Shown piece after piece: positions 37,175 through 45,918 of a stretch of 64,000 nt of DNA. A program made the position numbers and the translations under genes. How positions within the stretch are numbered: position 1 is the stretch's first letter; each line of letters opens with the position of its first letter. The DNA is from Pontixanthobacter luteolus (GTDB lineage: Bacteria; Pseudomonadota; Alphaproteobacteria; Sphingomonadales; Sphingomonadaceae): assembly GCF_009828095.1 (NCBI RefSeq), contig NZ_WTYP01000002.1, positions 687,001 through 751,000 on the forward strand, in the 5' to 3' direction. The notes under the pieces were generated by a model, which did not search any database, was not told the origin of the DNA, and saw only the letters and a list, made by a program, of their open reading frames with translations.

Positions 37175-37422
37175 AGGCTTGGCAAAGGGCAAAACACACA
37201 TTACCTCTAACTCAAGACCAGCGGTTTACGGCGTTTACGCTCAAATCCCGGTCTAGCTCCAACATTTGCAGAACACTTGCGTGCTTGCGCTAGTGCATAG
37301 AGCAAACAGGCGAACTGCAAATGGGGCACCGCGTATCGTGAAGAGACGATCGCGGCGAGGGGTCATTTGGCCAGGCGTGTACATCTGAATGCCGCCACCG
37401 GTCGCTACAGGAAGAGAATTCC

Positions 37423-38130
37423 TTGAATAACAATCGAAACAATAATCGTCGTGGTCGCGGCCGCAGTCCGAACCGCAGCCAGGGCGGAGGCAATCAGGCC
37501 AATCGCATCGATAGCCGTGCGCGCGGAAACGCGCCGCAATTGCTCGACAAGTACAAGAAGCTTGCCCAGGACGCGCAGCACAATGGTGACCGCGTGCAGG
37601 CTGAATACTATCTTCAGTTTGCCGACCACTATTTCCGTGTGATCGCCGACAACAAAGCGCGTCAGGACGAAGCGCGCGCCAAGCGTCAGGACGAGCGCGG
37701 CGATAGCAGCGACGAAGACGAAGATGACGGCGATGATCGCCGCGGCAACCGCCGTTCGCGTGGCCGCCGCAGCGACCAGGACGATAGCGATGGACGCAGC
37801 GACCACCGCGACACTCGCGACGATAACCGCGAAGACAGCAAAAGCAGCCAAAACGGCCGCGGCAAGAAACGCGCGAAGCGTGATGACGACCAGTTCGAAG
37901 AGGGCAGCGAAGGCGCCGAAGTCGAGCAGGGCGACAATCCGTTTTCCCGCGAAGCCAAACGTCCGCGCAAACCGCGCGCTCCGAAAGTCGCCAAGGACAA
38001 CGGCGAGATCGACATGGCCGTGCTTCCGCCAGCAATTGGCGATGCTTCCGAGCAGCCGGAGAAACCCAAGCGCGCACCGCGCCGCCGCAAGGTGGCCGAT
38101 GACGGCGAAGCCGCTAGCGCGGCAGGCTGA
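37423..38130 (+). CDS. DUF4167 protein with charged C-terminal tail
   Basis: 235 residues from TTG, with AGGAAGAG upstream. The conserved N-terminal domain holds Asn/Arg-rich NNNRNNNRRGRGR, then YKKLAQDAQHNGDRVQAEYY and LQFADHYFRVI, the DUF4167 core. The rest is Arg/Asp-rich low-complexity (RGNRRSRGRRSDQDDSDGRS), likely disordered and nucleic-acid binding. Function unknown. A 248-base leader separates it from prmC; I saw no gene in it, only a weak hairpin ATCGTGAAGAGACGAT. Confidence 0.85.
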   Translation: MNNNRNNNRRGRGRSPNRSQGGGNQANRIDSRARGNAPQLLDKYKKLAQDAQHNGDRVQAEYYLQFADHYFRVIADNKARQDEARAKRQDERGDSSDEDEDDGDDRRGNRRSRGRRSDQDDSDGRSDHRDTRDDNREDSKSSQNGRGKKRAKRDDDQFEEGSEGAEVEQGDNPFSREAKRPRKPRAPKVAKDNGEIDMAVLPPAIGDASEQPEKPKRAPRRRKVADDGEAASAAG

Positions 38131-38176
38131 GGCAAGCGTATTGATCCGGTAACTTCCGTGAAGTGAGGGGCGGGTC

Positions 38177-39751
38177 ATGGAAGCTTTAGGAACATTTATT
38201 CGCACGGTTGGTGCGCATCCGCGCTGGCTCGCGCTTGTTTGCGGCGCTGTGGCGGCAACCGGCTTTCCGCCGCTAGCGTTGTGGCCGGCGGCGCTTGTCG
38301 CCGTCGGAATTCTCGGCTGGCTTGTGTTTACCGCACCGGGCTGGCGTGAAGCGGGGATTCGCGGCTGGTTGTTCGGGCTGGCGCACTTCACCCTTGCCAA
38401 CAACTGGATTGCCACTGCGTTCACCTATCAGGCGGAAATGCCTGCCTCGCTTGGCTGGGCAGCAGTTCCGCTGCTGTCGGTGTATCTTGCTGTGTATCCG
38501 GCGCTTGCTGCGATTCTCGCGCGGGTTCTCGGCGAGGGCAGCACGAATGGAAAATTCGCGCTTCTTTTTGCTGGCTGCTGGGCCATTTCCGAATGGCTAA
38601 GGAGCTGGGTGTTCACCGGTTTTGCATGGGACCCGCTTGGCCTGATCCTGCTTGGTCCATCCGACAGGCCCGGCCTCGCCGTGGTCCTGCCGTGGTTGGG
38701 CACATATGCGCTGTCAGGTCTGGCCGTGCTGATCGGGGTTGGTTTGTTCAGCCTGATAGCTGCCCGGCGCGCCGTGATTGCGGTGCCCCTTTTGATTGCC
38801 ATCACTGCCGGAATGTATTGGCCTGCAGGAGAGCGCGCGGAAGGCAGTTTACCCTTCACTCTGGTCCAGCCTGACGTCAGGCAGGACGTACTCGATGATC
38901 CTGGCAATTTTGAAGAGCAATTCATGCGCACGGCGATGCTGTCGCGCAATTTGCAAGGCGCGGACAATCGCCTGGTGCTGTGGCCGGAATCGGGCGTGCC
39001 AGATTATCTTCGGGATGGGTATCCGCAGCGCTACTACAACCAGATGACAGCAGGCGGCGATCCCGCCTTTGCCCGGTTCAGGATCGGGCGCGCGATTGGC
39101 GAGGGCAGCCTGCTGCTCACCGGCGCGGTTGATTTGGAGATCGAGGATGGCCGCGCATATGGCGCGCGCAATGCGGTGACCGCGATTAACAGCGATGGCG
39201 AGATTATTGCCGGTTACGACAAGACGCACCTGGTACCTTATGGCGAGTACCTCGCGCTGCGTTGGTTGCTCGAACCGCTCGGCGCTACACGGCTTGTTGC
39301 CGGATCAATCGACTTTATTCCCGGTCCCGGGCCGCGCACGCTGGACCTTGGCGAATGGGGGCAGGCTGGCATTCAGATCTGTTACGAGATCGTCTTTTCG
39401 GGGCAGGTGACCGATCCGGAAAAACGCCCCGACTATATCTTCAATCCGTCCAACGATGGCTGGTTCGGGGCATGGGGGCCGCCGCAGCATCTGGCGCAGG
39501 CGCGGATGCGCGCGATCGAGGAAGGGTTGCCGGTTCTGCGATCGACCACAACCGGTATCAGCGCAGTAATAGATGCGGATGGCGTTGTCAGACAGCGGAT
39601 CGGGATGCTGCGCGCAGCCCGGATCGATGGCCATGTGCCCCCGGCAAAAGCGCCGACACTGTTTTCAGCGCTGGGTAACTGGCTGCCAATGGCTTGGGCA
39701 ATCTTGGCAATTCTTGTTTCGCTGGTTGCCACGCGCTGGCGAGAAAGCTAA
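38177..39751 (+). CDS. lnt: Apolipoprotein N-acyltransferase
   Basis: 524 residues. Six to seven TM helices with FPPLALWPAALVAVG and FVFTGFAWDPLG-like segments lead into the nitrilase-like periplasmic domain: Glu in LVLWPESGVPDY, Lys in YDKTHLVPYGEYLAL and catalytic Cys in QAGIQICYEIVFSG. It adds the third acyl chain to outer-membrane lipoproteins, several of which are encoded in this window. metK follows 40 bases later. Confidence 0.95.
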   Translation: MEALGTFIRTVGAHPRWLALVCGAVAATGFPPLALWPAALVAVGILGWLVFTAPGWREAGIRGWLFGLAHFTLANNWIATAFTYQAEMPASLGWAAVPLLSVYLAVYPALAAILARVLGEGSTNGKFALLFAGCWAISEWLRSWVFTGFAWDPLGLILLGPSDRPGLAVVLPWLGTYALSGLAVLIGVGLFSLIAARRAVIAVPLLIAITAGMYWPAGERAEGSLPFTLVQPDVRQDVLDDPGNFEEQFMRTAMLSRNLQGADNRLVLWPESGVPDYLRDGYPQRYYNQMTAGGDPAFARFRIGRAIGEGSLLLTGAVDLEIEDGRAYGARNAVTAINSDGEIIAGYDKTHLVPYGEYLALRWLLEPLGATRLVAGSIDFIPGPGPRTLDLGEWGQAGIQICYEIVFSGQVTDPEKRPDYIFNPSNDGWFGAWGPPQHLAQARMRAIEEGLPVLRSTTTGISAVIDADGVVRQRIGMLRAARIDGHVPPAKAPTLFSALGNWLPMAWAILAILVSLVATRWRES

Positions 39752-39764
39752 CACTCAAACAAGA

Positions 39765-39784
39765 CATAAAGCTTTCTTTATATG
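39765..39784. promoter_or_regulatory. Palindrome before metK (candidate SahR-like operator)
   Basis: ATAAAG (39766-39771), four bases, CTTTAT (39776-39781) form a perfect 6-4-6 inverted repeat, extended partly to CATAAAG and CTTTATATG. It lies directly before the ribosome site of metK. From memory, methionine-cycle genes of proteobacteria, including metK, are controlled by the ArsR-type SahR through AAAG-N4-CTTT-like palindromes; that identification is inference. Confidence 0.45.
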
Positions 39785-39791
39785 AGGCATC

Positions 39792-41009
39792 ATGCGTAAC
39801 TCCTACATCTTCACATCCGAAAGCGTTTCCGAAGGCCATCCGGACAAGGTGTCCGACCAGATTTCCGATGCGATCGTGGACCTTTTCCTTGGGATTGACC
39901 CCGAAGCACGCATCGCCTGCGAAACCATGACGACGACCCAGCTGGTCATTCTTGCCGGCGAGATTCGCGGCCGCGGAATTTACGAGAACGGCGAATGGGC
40001 TGAAGGCATTCCTGAGAAGGTGGAAGAAACCGTGCGCCGGACTGTCCGCGAAATCGGATATGAGCAGGACGGTTTTCACTGGGAAACGCTTGTGTTCGAA
40101 AACAACCTTCACGGCCAGTCTGTCGATATCGCGCAAGGCGTCGATGCTGCAGAAGACAAGGACGAAGGCGCGGGCGATCAGGGTATCATGTTCGGCTATG
40201 CCTCGGATGAAACGCCTGACCTGATGCCTGCCACTCTCGATTACAGCCACAAGATCCTTGAGCAGATGGCGCTGGATCGCAAATCGGGCAAGGCGCCTTT
40301 CCTTGAACCTGATGCAAAGAGCCAGGTGACACTGCGTTATGCGAATGAACGCCCCGTCGAAGCCACTGCAATCGTCGTGTCCACCCAGCACGCGCCGGGA
40401 TATTATTTTCACAAGGGCGAAGGCAACGAAGCGAAATACGCCGAACTGCGCAATTATGTGAAGGGCGTGGTGGCCGACGTGCTGCCCGCCGAACTGCTGA
40501 CCGAAAACACGGTTTACCACATCAATCCGACCGGCAAGTTCGAAATCGGCGGGCCCGACGGTGATGCGGGCCTCACAGGTCGCAAGATTATCGTCGACAC
40601 CTATGGCGGGGCTGCACCGCATGGCGGCGGCGCATTCAGCGGCAAGGATCCGACGAAAGTCGATCGTTCGGCCGCCTATGTCACACGTTATCTCGCCAAG
40701 AATATCGTCGCCGCGGGGCTTGCGCGCCGCTGCACGATCCAGCTCAGCTATGCTATTGGGGTGGCCGAGCCGCTGTCGATCTATGTCGACCTGCACGGGA
40801 CCGGCACGGTGGATGAAGGGCGGATCGAAGCCGTTCTGCCGACCCTGGTCCGTCTGACGCCGCAGGGCATTCGTACGCATCTGGGTCTGAACAAGCCGAT
40901 TTACCGCAAGACTGCCGCTTACGGCCACTTCGGCCGTCCATCGGAAGGTGAATACTTCCCGTGGGAGCGGACCGATCTGGTGGAGAAGCTGAAGGCTGCA
41001 CTCGCCTGA
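39792..41009 (+). CDS. metK: S-adenosylmethionine synthetase
   Basis: 405 residues. [20 protein letters not shown], the ATP-binding [16 protein letters not shown] and the P-loop-like [19 protein letters not shown] mark the family. It makes S-adenosylmethionine from methionine and ATP. The window contains several SAM users (PrmC, TrmB, ArsM, radical SAM enzyme) and mtnP, which recycles methylthioadenosine. Confidence 0.97.
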   Translation: MRNSYIFTSESVSEGHPDKVSDQISDAIVDLFLGIDPEARIACETMTTTQLVILAGEIRGRGIYENGEWAEGIPEKVEETVRRTVREIGYEQDGFHWETLVFENNLHGQSVDIAQGVDAAEDKDEGAGDQGIMFGYASDETPDLMPATLDYSHKILEQMALDRKSGKAPFLEPDAKSQVTLRYANERPVEATAIVVSTQHAPGYYFHKGEGNEAKYAELRNYVKGVVADVLPAELLTENTVYHINPTGKFEIGGPDGDAGLTGRKIIVDTYGGAAPHGGGAFSGKDPTKVDRSAAYVTRYLAKNIVAAGLARRCTIQLSYAIGVAEPLSIYVDLHGTGTVDEGRIEAVLPTLVRLTPQGIRTHLGLNKPIYRKTAAYGHFGRPSEGEYFPWERTDLVEKLKAALA

Positions 41010-41060
41010 ACTGATGGGCCGGACGGAGCAGTTCGGCCCGGTCGGTTGAATCAGCGCTGC

Positions 41061-42206
41061 TCAATCGAGGAAATCGATTTCCCCGTCATGCTCGCCGTGC
41101 CGGGGCGATGGCTTGTCGAACACAAGATCGGCATCTGAAAACCGGAACGGGCTGCGCAGCGATGGCACGCCGTCCAATTCCATTCGCATTCCGCGGGCCT
41201 TCACCTGCGGGTCTTCGAAGACCTGGTCGATTGCATTGATCGGCCCGGCAGGGACACCCGCGTCGCGGCAATGCGCCAGCAATGTATCGCGCTTCCATTT
41301 GCGCACTTCATCGGCCAGCTCGCGCTCCATCCAGTCGCGGTTGGCGATGCGACCGGCATTGTCCTGGAGCCTCGGATCATCTGCCAGATCATCGCGGCGC
41401 AACACGCGCATCAGGGCCCTGAACAGGCGGTCGTTGGCGGGTGCCAGGACAACCTCTCCATCAGCCACTTCGAATACGCCGTATGGGACGACCTGCGCGT
41501 GTGAATTGCCCTTGCGGGCGGGGTTTTCACTGGTCGCAAAAAAGCTCAGCGCCTGATTGGCCAGCAGCGATACGGAACAATCGAGCAAGGCCATGTCGAT
41601 ATGCTGTCCGCGGCCGGTCCGCTCCCGCATCAGCAGCGCGGATTGCACGGCGATGGTGGAATAAAGACCGCAGGTAAGATCGGAGATGGAGATGCCCATT
41701 TTCATCGGCTCGCCTTCCGGTTCACCGGTGATTGACATCATCCCGCTCATCGCCTGGATCACGAAGTCATAACCCGGTTCATTGCGGCGCGGACCATCCT
41801 GTCCAAACCCGGTGACAGAGCAATAGACGACGCCCGCATTCCCGAGCGAGATGGTTTCATAGTCGAGCCCAAAGCGGTCCAGCGTTCCGGGCTTGAAGTT
41901 CTCGATCACCACATCGGCGCGGCTGCACAAATCGGCCACCTGCACGAGATCATCTCGGTCGGTAAAGTCTGCGACAATCGAACGCTTCCCGCGATTGCAG
42001 GCGTGGTAATAGGCCGCTTCCCTGGTGCCGTCCGCACGCTCTATCCACGGCGGACCCCACTGCCGCGTTCCGTCGCCTTCGGGGCTTTCCACCTTGATCA
42101 CGTCGGCCCCGAGATCGGCCAGCAATTGCCCAACCCACGGTCCGGCCAGAACCCGCGCGAGTTCAACCACGCGCAGTCCGGCCAGCGGGGTGTCCTTATC
42201 CGTCAT
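41061..42206 (-). CDS. CaiB/BaiF-family (class III) CoA-transferase
   Basis: 381 residues. It carries LAGLRVVELARVLAGPWVGQ, ADVIKVESPEGDGTR, VIENFKPGTLDRFGLDYE and the catalytic-Asp region GYDFVIQAMSGMMSITG. Such enzymes move CoA between an acyl-CoA and a free acid; the donor is unknown. It is last of a four-gene operon with the 3-oxoacid CoA-transferase subunits and a lipoprotein (8-base gap), suggesting linked organic acid or ketone-body activation. Confidence 0.92.
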   Translation of the reverse strand: MTDKDTPLAGLRVVELARVLAGPWVGQLLADLGADVIKVESPEGDGTRQWGPPWIERADGTREAAYYHACNRGKRSIVADFTDRDDLVQVADLCSRADVVIENFKPGTLDRFGLDYETISLGNAGVVYCSVTGFGQDGPRRNEPGYDFVIQAMSGMMSITGEPEGEPMKMGISISDLTCGLYSTIAVQSALLMRERTGRGQHIDMALLDCSVSLLANQALSFFATSENPARKGNSHAQVVPYGVFEVADGEVVLAPANDRLFRALMRVLRRDDLADDPRLQDNAGRIANRDWMERELADEVRKWKRDTLLAHCRDAGVPAGPINAIDQVFEDPQVKARGMRMELDGVPSLRSPFRFSDADLVFDKPSPRHGEHDGEIDFLD

Positions 42207-42213
42207 CCGCCGA

Positions 42214-42849
42214 TCAGGTGATGTAATGAGCGGTGGTCTTCTCGGCGATTTCTTCGGCCGTCACCCCGTCTGCCATCTCGATCAACCTGAAGGGGGTATC
42301 GTGTGTATCGCGGCGAAACACAGCGAGGTCGGTGATGATCATGTCCACGACATTCTGGCCGGTCAGCGGCAGGGTGCATTCGGGGATGAATTTCGGGCTG
42401 CCCGATTTGCTGCAATGTTCCATCACCACGATGATTTTCTTGACCCCGGCAACCAGATCCATCGCGCCGCCCATGCCCTTGATCATTTTGCCGGGGATCA
42501 TCCAGTTGGCAATGTCTCCGTTTTCCGCGACTTCCATCGCGCCAAGCACTGTCAGATCGATATGTCCGCCGCGGATCATCGCGAAACTGGCGGCGCTGTC
42601 GAAATAGGCGGAATGTTCCAGCTCGCTGATCGTCTGCTTGCCAGCATTGATCAGGTCGGCATCGACTTCTTCTTCATAGGGGAAAGGCCCGATACCCAGC
42701 ATCCCGTTCTCAGACTGCAAGGTGACCTGCATCCCATCGGGGATATGGTTCGCGACCAGCGTCGGTATCCCGATGCCGAGGTTCACATAGTAACCGTCCT
42801 GCAATTCCTGAGCAGCGCGGGCGGCCATTTCGTCACGGGTCCAGGGCAT
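42214..42849 (-). CDS. scoB: 3-oxoacid CoA-transferase subunit B
   Basis: 211 residues from ATG at 42849. It has the N-terminal [16 protein letters not shown], the catalytic-glutamate segment [22 protein letters not shown] (Glu in SENG), and [20 protein letters not shown]. Together with subunit A it transfers CoA, typically from succinyl-CoA to acetoacetate. It starts 4 bases after the lipoprotein gene that separates it from subunit A. Confidence 0.94.
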   Translation of the reverse strand: MPWTRDEMAARAAQELQDGYYVNLGIGIPTLVANHIPDGMQVTLQSENGMLGIGPFPYEEEVDADLINAGKQTISELEHSAYFDSAASFAMIRGGHIDLTVLGAMEVAENGDIANWMIPGKMIKGMGGAMDLVAGVKKIIVVMEHCSKSGSPKFIPECTLPLTGQNVVDMIITDLAVFRRDTHDTPFRLIEMADGVTAEEIAEKTTAHYIT

Positions 42850-42853
42850 TGTT

Positions 42854-43951
42854 CTATCGTCCTTCGGTAAGCGGTAGAGGGGCAAGGAACCATCCGGCCC
42901 CGATCAATTGTTCAAGTGGCTGCGCAGCTGACTTGTCTTTCAGATATGAATACAGCTCGTCAAAATCGGAGCGGTCATCGCCAGCAATTGCGAGCAGGCA
43001 GTGCGTTTCGCCCACTTCCCTGCGGCGGGTCTGCTTGCGGTCGTCCTTGCGGCGCATCAGCAGCAAGCTATCGCGGCCCTGCGGGTCCAGCCCGCTTTCG
43101 CTCAAAGCCTTGCGGATGGCGGCGGCATCGATGGCGGAACGCTGTGAAATCCAGAAAACATCGATCTGCTGCATCCTGAGCGAGAGCAGGATCTGCGCCA
43201 GCGCATCGTTGGGCCGCTGCGCCTCGGACAGGCTGAAGGTTCCGCCTGACGGGTCGAGATCCAGCAGCACAGCAGGCGGACGGATGCTGCAATCGGTCCG
43301 GCGCGGGCTGAGATTGCCAGGCGAGGCGAGCAGCGCGGATTGCCGTTCGTCGTCGACCGGATCGCGCCGTGCCTGCTGCTCGACATAGCTGTAAAAGACG
43401 TCATAGGCGCGGAAGTCGATTGCGTCAGGTTGCGCCGTCACAAACCGTTCCATCACAGACCGTTCCATCGCAGCCTGGACTTCGCCATTTGGCTCTGTCT
43501 CGGGAGCTGGCTGATAAACTACAGGTTCGCTGGCGTCACTTTTATCGCCGGTATCCGGCGACTTGGCTGGCAGCTCGGCTGCTACGTTGTCGGAGCTGCC
43601 CTGTTCGGGAGGCTGTTCCATGAAATCGTCGGTCCACGAACTGACGGACGCCATTTCATCGGCTGGCTCAGGTTCTTCATCTTCCAGTTCATCCACCGGC
43701 CCGACAGTCACCACAGGGTCGGCTGGAGCGAGCGTGTCCGGTTCCGGCATCGGTTCTGGCTCGGGCATCGGATCAGGCATCGGCTGCGGTTCGGAAACTG
43801 CGACTTCTTCGCGGGCCGGTGCCTCTTTATCCTTGTCGCCTTTTCCCAGCATCACTCCGCCCGCGACAACCGGGATCGCAGCTGCCACGCAGCCGCCCAG
43901 CAGTGGCAGCGCAGAGGCCAAAAGCAGAATGGACCGAAGAGGGCGGGTCAC
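42854..43951 (-). CDS. Lipoprotein with Pro/Glu-rich linker and HAD acid-phosphatase-like domain
   Basis: 365 residues from GTG. A lipoprotein signal ends in LPLLGGC. Residues ~40-150 are acidic and Pro-rich with EPEPMPEP repeats. The C-terminal half resembles a HAD phosphatase: [19 protein letters not shown] (motif I), [14 protein letters not shown] (motif II), [17 protein letters not shown] (Lys of motif III) and [13 protein letters not shown] (motif IV). It may be a periplasmic phosphatase of the e(P4)-like class; the motif match is partial. Its place between the two CoA-transferase subunits is unexpected. Confidence 0.65.
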   Translation of the reverse strand: MTRPLRSILLLASALPLLGGCVAAAIPVVAGGVMLGKGDKDKEAPAREEVAVSEPQPMPDPMPEPEPMPEPDTLAPADPVVTVGPVDELEDEEPEPADEMASVSSWTDDFMEQPPEQGSSDNVAAELPAKSPDTGDKSDASEPVVYQPAPETEPNGEVQAAMERSVMERFVTAQPDAIDFRAYDVFYSYVEQQARRDPVDDERQSALLASPGNLSPRRTDCSIRPPAVLLDLDPSGGTFSLSEAQRPNDALAQILLSLRMQQIDVFWISQRSAIDAAAIRKALSESGLDPQGRDSLLLMRRKDDRKQTRRREVGETHCLLAIAGDDRSDFDELYSYLKDKSAAQPLEQLIGAGWFLAPLPLTEGR

Positions 43952-43967
43952 AGCGGAGTGTTCCTGA

Positions 43968-44675
43968 TCAGGCGCTTTCGCGCTCGCGCACGGTACGGAA
44001 CTCGATCTTCTTGTCGTACGGCGCGCCCACGATCATCCGCTGCACATAAACGCCGGGCAGGTGGATGCAGTCAGGATCAAGCGATCCCTTGGGCACGATT
44101 TCTTCAACCTCGACCACGCAAACCTTGCCGCAGGTAGCCGCAGGCATGTTGAAATTGCGCGCCGTTTTGCGGAACACGAGATTCCCGGTTTCATCGGCTT
44201 TCCACGCTTTCACGATCGCAAGATCTGCGAAAATGCCGCGCTCGAGAATGTAATCCTCTCCATCGAAGGATTTCACTTCCTTGCCTTCGGCAACCTGCGT
44301 GCCGACACCCGTCTTCGTATAAAAGCCGGGAATGCCAGCTCCGCCAGCGCGCATCCGTTCCGCGAGGGTTCCCTGCGGGCAAAATTCGACTTCCAGTTCG
44401 CCGGACAGGAATTGCCGTTCAAACTCCTTGTTCTCCCCCACATAGGAAGAGATCATCTTTGCGACCTGCTTCGTGCGCAGAAGCTTGCCGATACCTTCGT
44501 TATCGATACCGGCATTGTTGCTCGCGAAGGTCAGCCCCGTCACACCGCTGTCGCGAATGGCGTCGAGCAGCCTTTCAGGAATGCCGCAAAGGCCGAACCC
44601 GCCAGAGGCGATCAGCATGTTGTCGGTCAGGATTCCATCGAGAGCGGAAGCGGCATCGGGATAGAGTTTCTGCAT
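43968..44675 (-). CDS. scoA: 3-oxoacid CoA-transferase subunit A
   Basis: 235 residues. It has the glycine-rich SGGFGLCGIPERL near the N-terminus, ASNNAGIDNEGIG, FCPQGTLAERMRAGGAGIPG and FYTKTGVGTQVAEGKE. It forms the heteromeric CoA-transferase with the subunit B encoded 1.1 kb downstream and is first in the operon. The 210 bases upstream, shared with the divergent methyltransferase gene, presumably hold its promoter; no regulator is adjacent. Confidence 0.95.
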   Translation of the reverse strand: MQKLYPDAASALDGILTDNMLIASGGFGLCGIPERLLDAIRDSGVTGLTFASNNAGIDNEGIGKLLRTKQVAKMISSYVGENKEFERQFLSGELEVEFCPQGTLAERMRAGGAGIPGFYTKTGVGTQVAEGKEVKSFDGEDYILERGIFADLAIVKAWKADETGNLVFRKTARNFNMPAATCGKVCVVEVEEIVPKGSLDPDCIHLPGVYVQRMIVGAPYDKKIEFRTVRERESA

Positions 44676-44885
44676 ATTGTACCTTGGTCTGGGCCGGCTG
44701 AGTTTGGGCGAATAGCGATTGCTGGCGCGGCTGTCATCATGCCAGTCGAATTGCCCGGCAAGCTATCTGAGCTGCGCCCGCATGGGGCGGTTGGTCGAGA
44801 TTGCGCGCGGCTTTGTCGAACAAGGCTCGATTGCCGGGCGGTGCACGGCGCATCTTCAACCCTGAGAAAATCAAGGGAGGGATAG

Positions 44886-45635
44886 ATGATAGGATACCCA
44901 AGAGCAGGCATCACGGCAGCAGCAATCGTCGCGGCATTGCTCGCGGCGCCGTTGCAGGCAGGAACCGCAGACGTCCAGGAGGCTTTGGCGAACCCTGAGC
45001 GAAGCGAGGCTGAAAGGGCGCTGGATGAAAGCCGGATGCCGGCAGAGGTCATCGCGTTTTCAGGTATTGAAGAGGGCGCGGTCGTTGCCGATTTCATGGC
45101 TGGCGGCGGATATTACACGGCGCTGCTGGCGCGGCAGGTCGGGCCGGACGGCCGCGTGTACGCGGTGAACCCGGCAGGATTTCATGACCCGAAGGTCTGG
45201 GCGCCGGTGCTGCGCGACAATGCCAACATCCGGGTCATGCCGGTCGCCCCGCAGGCTATGCTGATCGCGCCGGGCAGCGTCGACACGATATTCACGCATC
45301 TGGTGTTTCATGATCTGTACTGGGAATCAGAGCAGTATAAGTTCCCCAGGCTTGATGTCGATTTTGTCCTTGCGAACTGGTTTGCGGCGGTCAAACCTGG
45401 CGGGAGCGTGATCGTGGTCGATCATGTCGGGCCGGCAGGCGATCCGCGAAAAATAACGCAGAGCCTGCACCGTATCGACCCGGAGACAGTGATCGCTGCG
45501 ATGAGTCGAGCAGGTTTCACGCTCGAAAAACGCAGCGATATGCTGCAGCGCAGCGAAGACGATGGGGCAAAAAACGTTTTCGATCCCGAAATTCGCGGTA
45601 AGACCGACCGTTTCGTGATGAAATTCCGCCGTTAA
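44886..45635 (+). CDS. Exported SAM-dependent methyltransferase-like protein (COG4798 type)
   Basis: 249 residues behind GGAGGG. A signal peptide (ITAAAIVAALLAAPLQA) is followed by a methyltransferase fold with EGAVVADFMAGGGYYTALLA, DGRVYAVNPAGF and KPGGSVIVVDHVG. The SAM site is atypical (DFMAGGGYY for DxGxGxG). How SAM would be supplied in the periplasm is unclear, so the family is poorly understood; substrate unknown. Confidence 0.8.
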   Translation: MIGYPRAGITAAAIVAALLAAPLQAGTADVQEALANPERSEAERALDESRMPAEVIAFSGIEEGAVVADFMAGGGYYTALLARQVGPDGRVYAVNPAGFHDPKVWAPVLRDNANIRVMPVAPQAMLIAPGSVDTIFTHLVFHDLYWESEQYKFPRLDVDFVLANWFAAVKPGGSVIVVDHVGPAGDPRKITQSLHRIDPETVIAAMSRAGFTLEKRSDMLQRSEDDGAKNVFDPEIRGKTDRFVMKFRR

Positions 45636-45699
45636 TCAGGTGCTTGCGCCGAGTGTTGCAAAAAATTCAACCCCCTATGTCCTTTTCGCACTTGCACAA

Positions 45700-45789
45700 A
45701 AAAGCACTCTGGCCCATTTGAGAGGGGCCTTTTAGGCATCCTCTCCCAAACTTTCATAGGCCCGGTCGGCAACGACTGGGCCTTTTTTC
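45700..45789 (+). ncRNA. Candidate small RNA with two hairpins and intrinsic terminator
   Basis: In the 283-base gap before the CDC48 gene, GGCCC (45711) pairs with GGGCC (ending 45729), then an unpaired CCTCTCCC stretch follows, and finally the terminator hairpin with a T-run. This layout (hairpin, exposed CCUCUCC anti-Shine-Dalgarno-like stretch, terminator) is that of trans-acting alphaproteobacterial sRNAs. The terminator lies 120 bases after the preceding stop codon, more than usual for a simple mRNA end. The 5' end is estimated; no Rfam family is claimed. Confidence 0.4.
45758..45789 (+). terminator. Rho-independent terminator
   Basis: AGGCCCGGTCG (45758-45768), loop GCAA, CGACTGGGCCT (45773-45783), one wobble pair, followed by a run of six T. 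It ends either the exported methyltransferase transcript or the candidate small RNA. Confidence 0.85.
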
Positions 45790-45918
45790 TTTGCGGCTTA
45801 GAAACTGCGTTACTTTCCTGATCGGCACCGAATTGGGTTTCGTTCATTTGCATCCTGAGGGTCCTCTTCCTAGCTAGGCAAGAGAGATTGCGGACAAACT
45901 TCAGGAAGCAGGTGCCAG

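Noticed and set aside
37175-37422. Possible structured RNA in the leader of the DUF4167 gene
   Set aside because: Only a short ATCGT/ACGAT hairpin is visible; no conserved riboswitch-like architecture could be recognised.
41016-41039. GGGCCG/CGGCCC inverted repeat between metK and the CoA-transferase gene
   Set aside because: Short stem with a large loop and no T-tract on either strand; too weak to call a terminator.
45632-45853. 73-residue minus-strand frame in the gap before the CDC48 gene
   Set aside because: It runs through the terminator and candidate sRNA, has no ribosome site and no domain.
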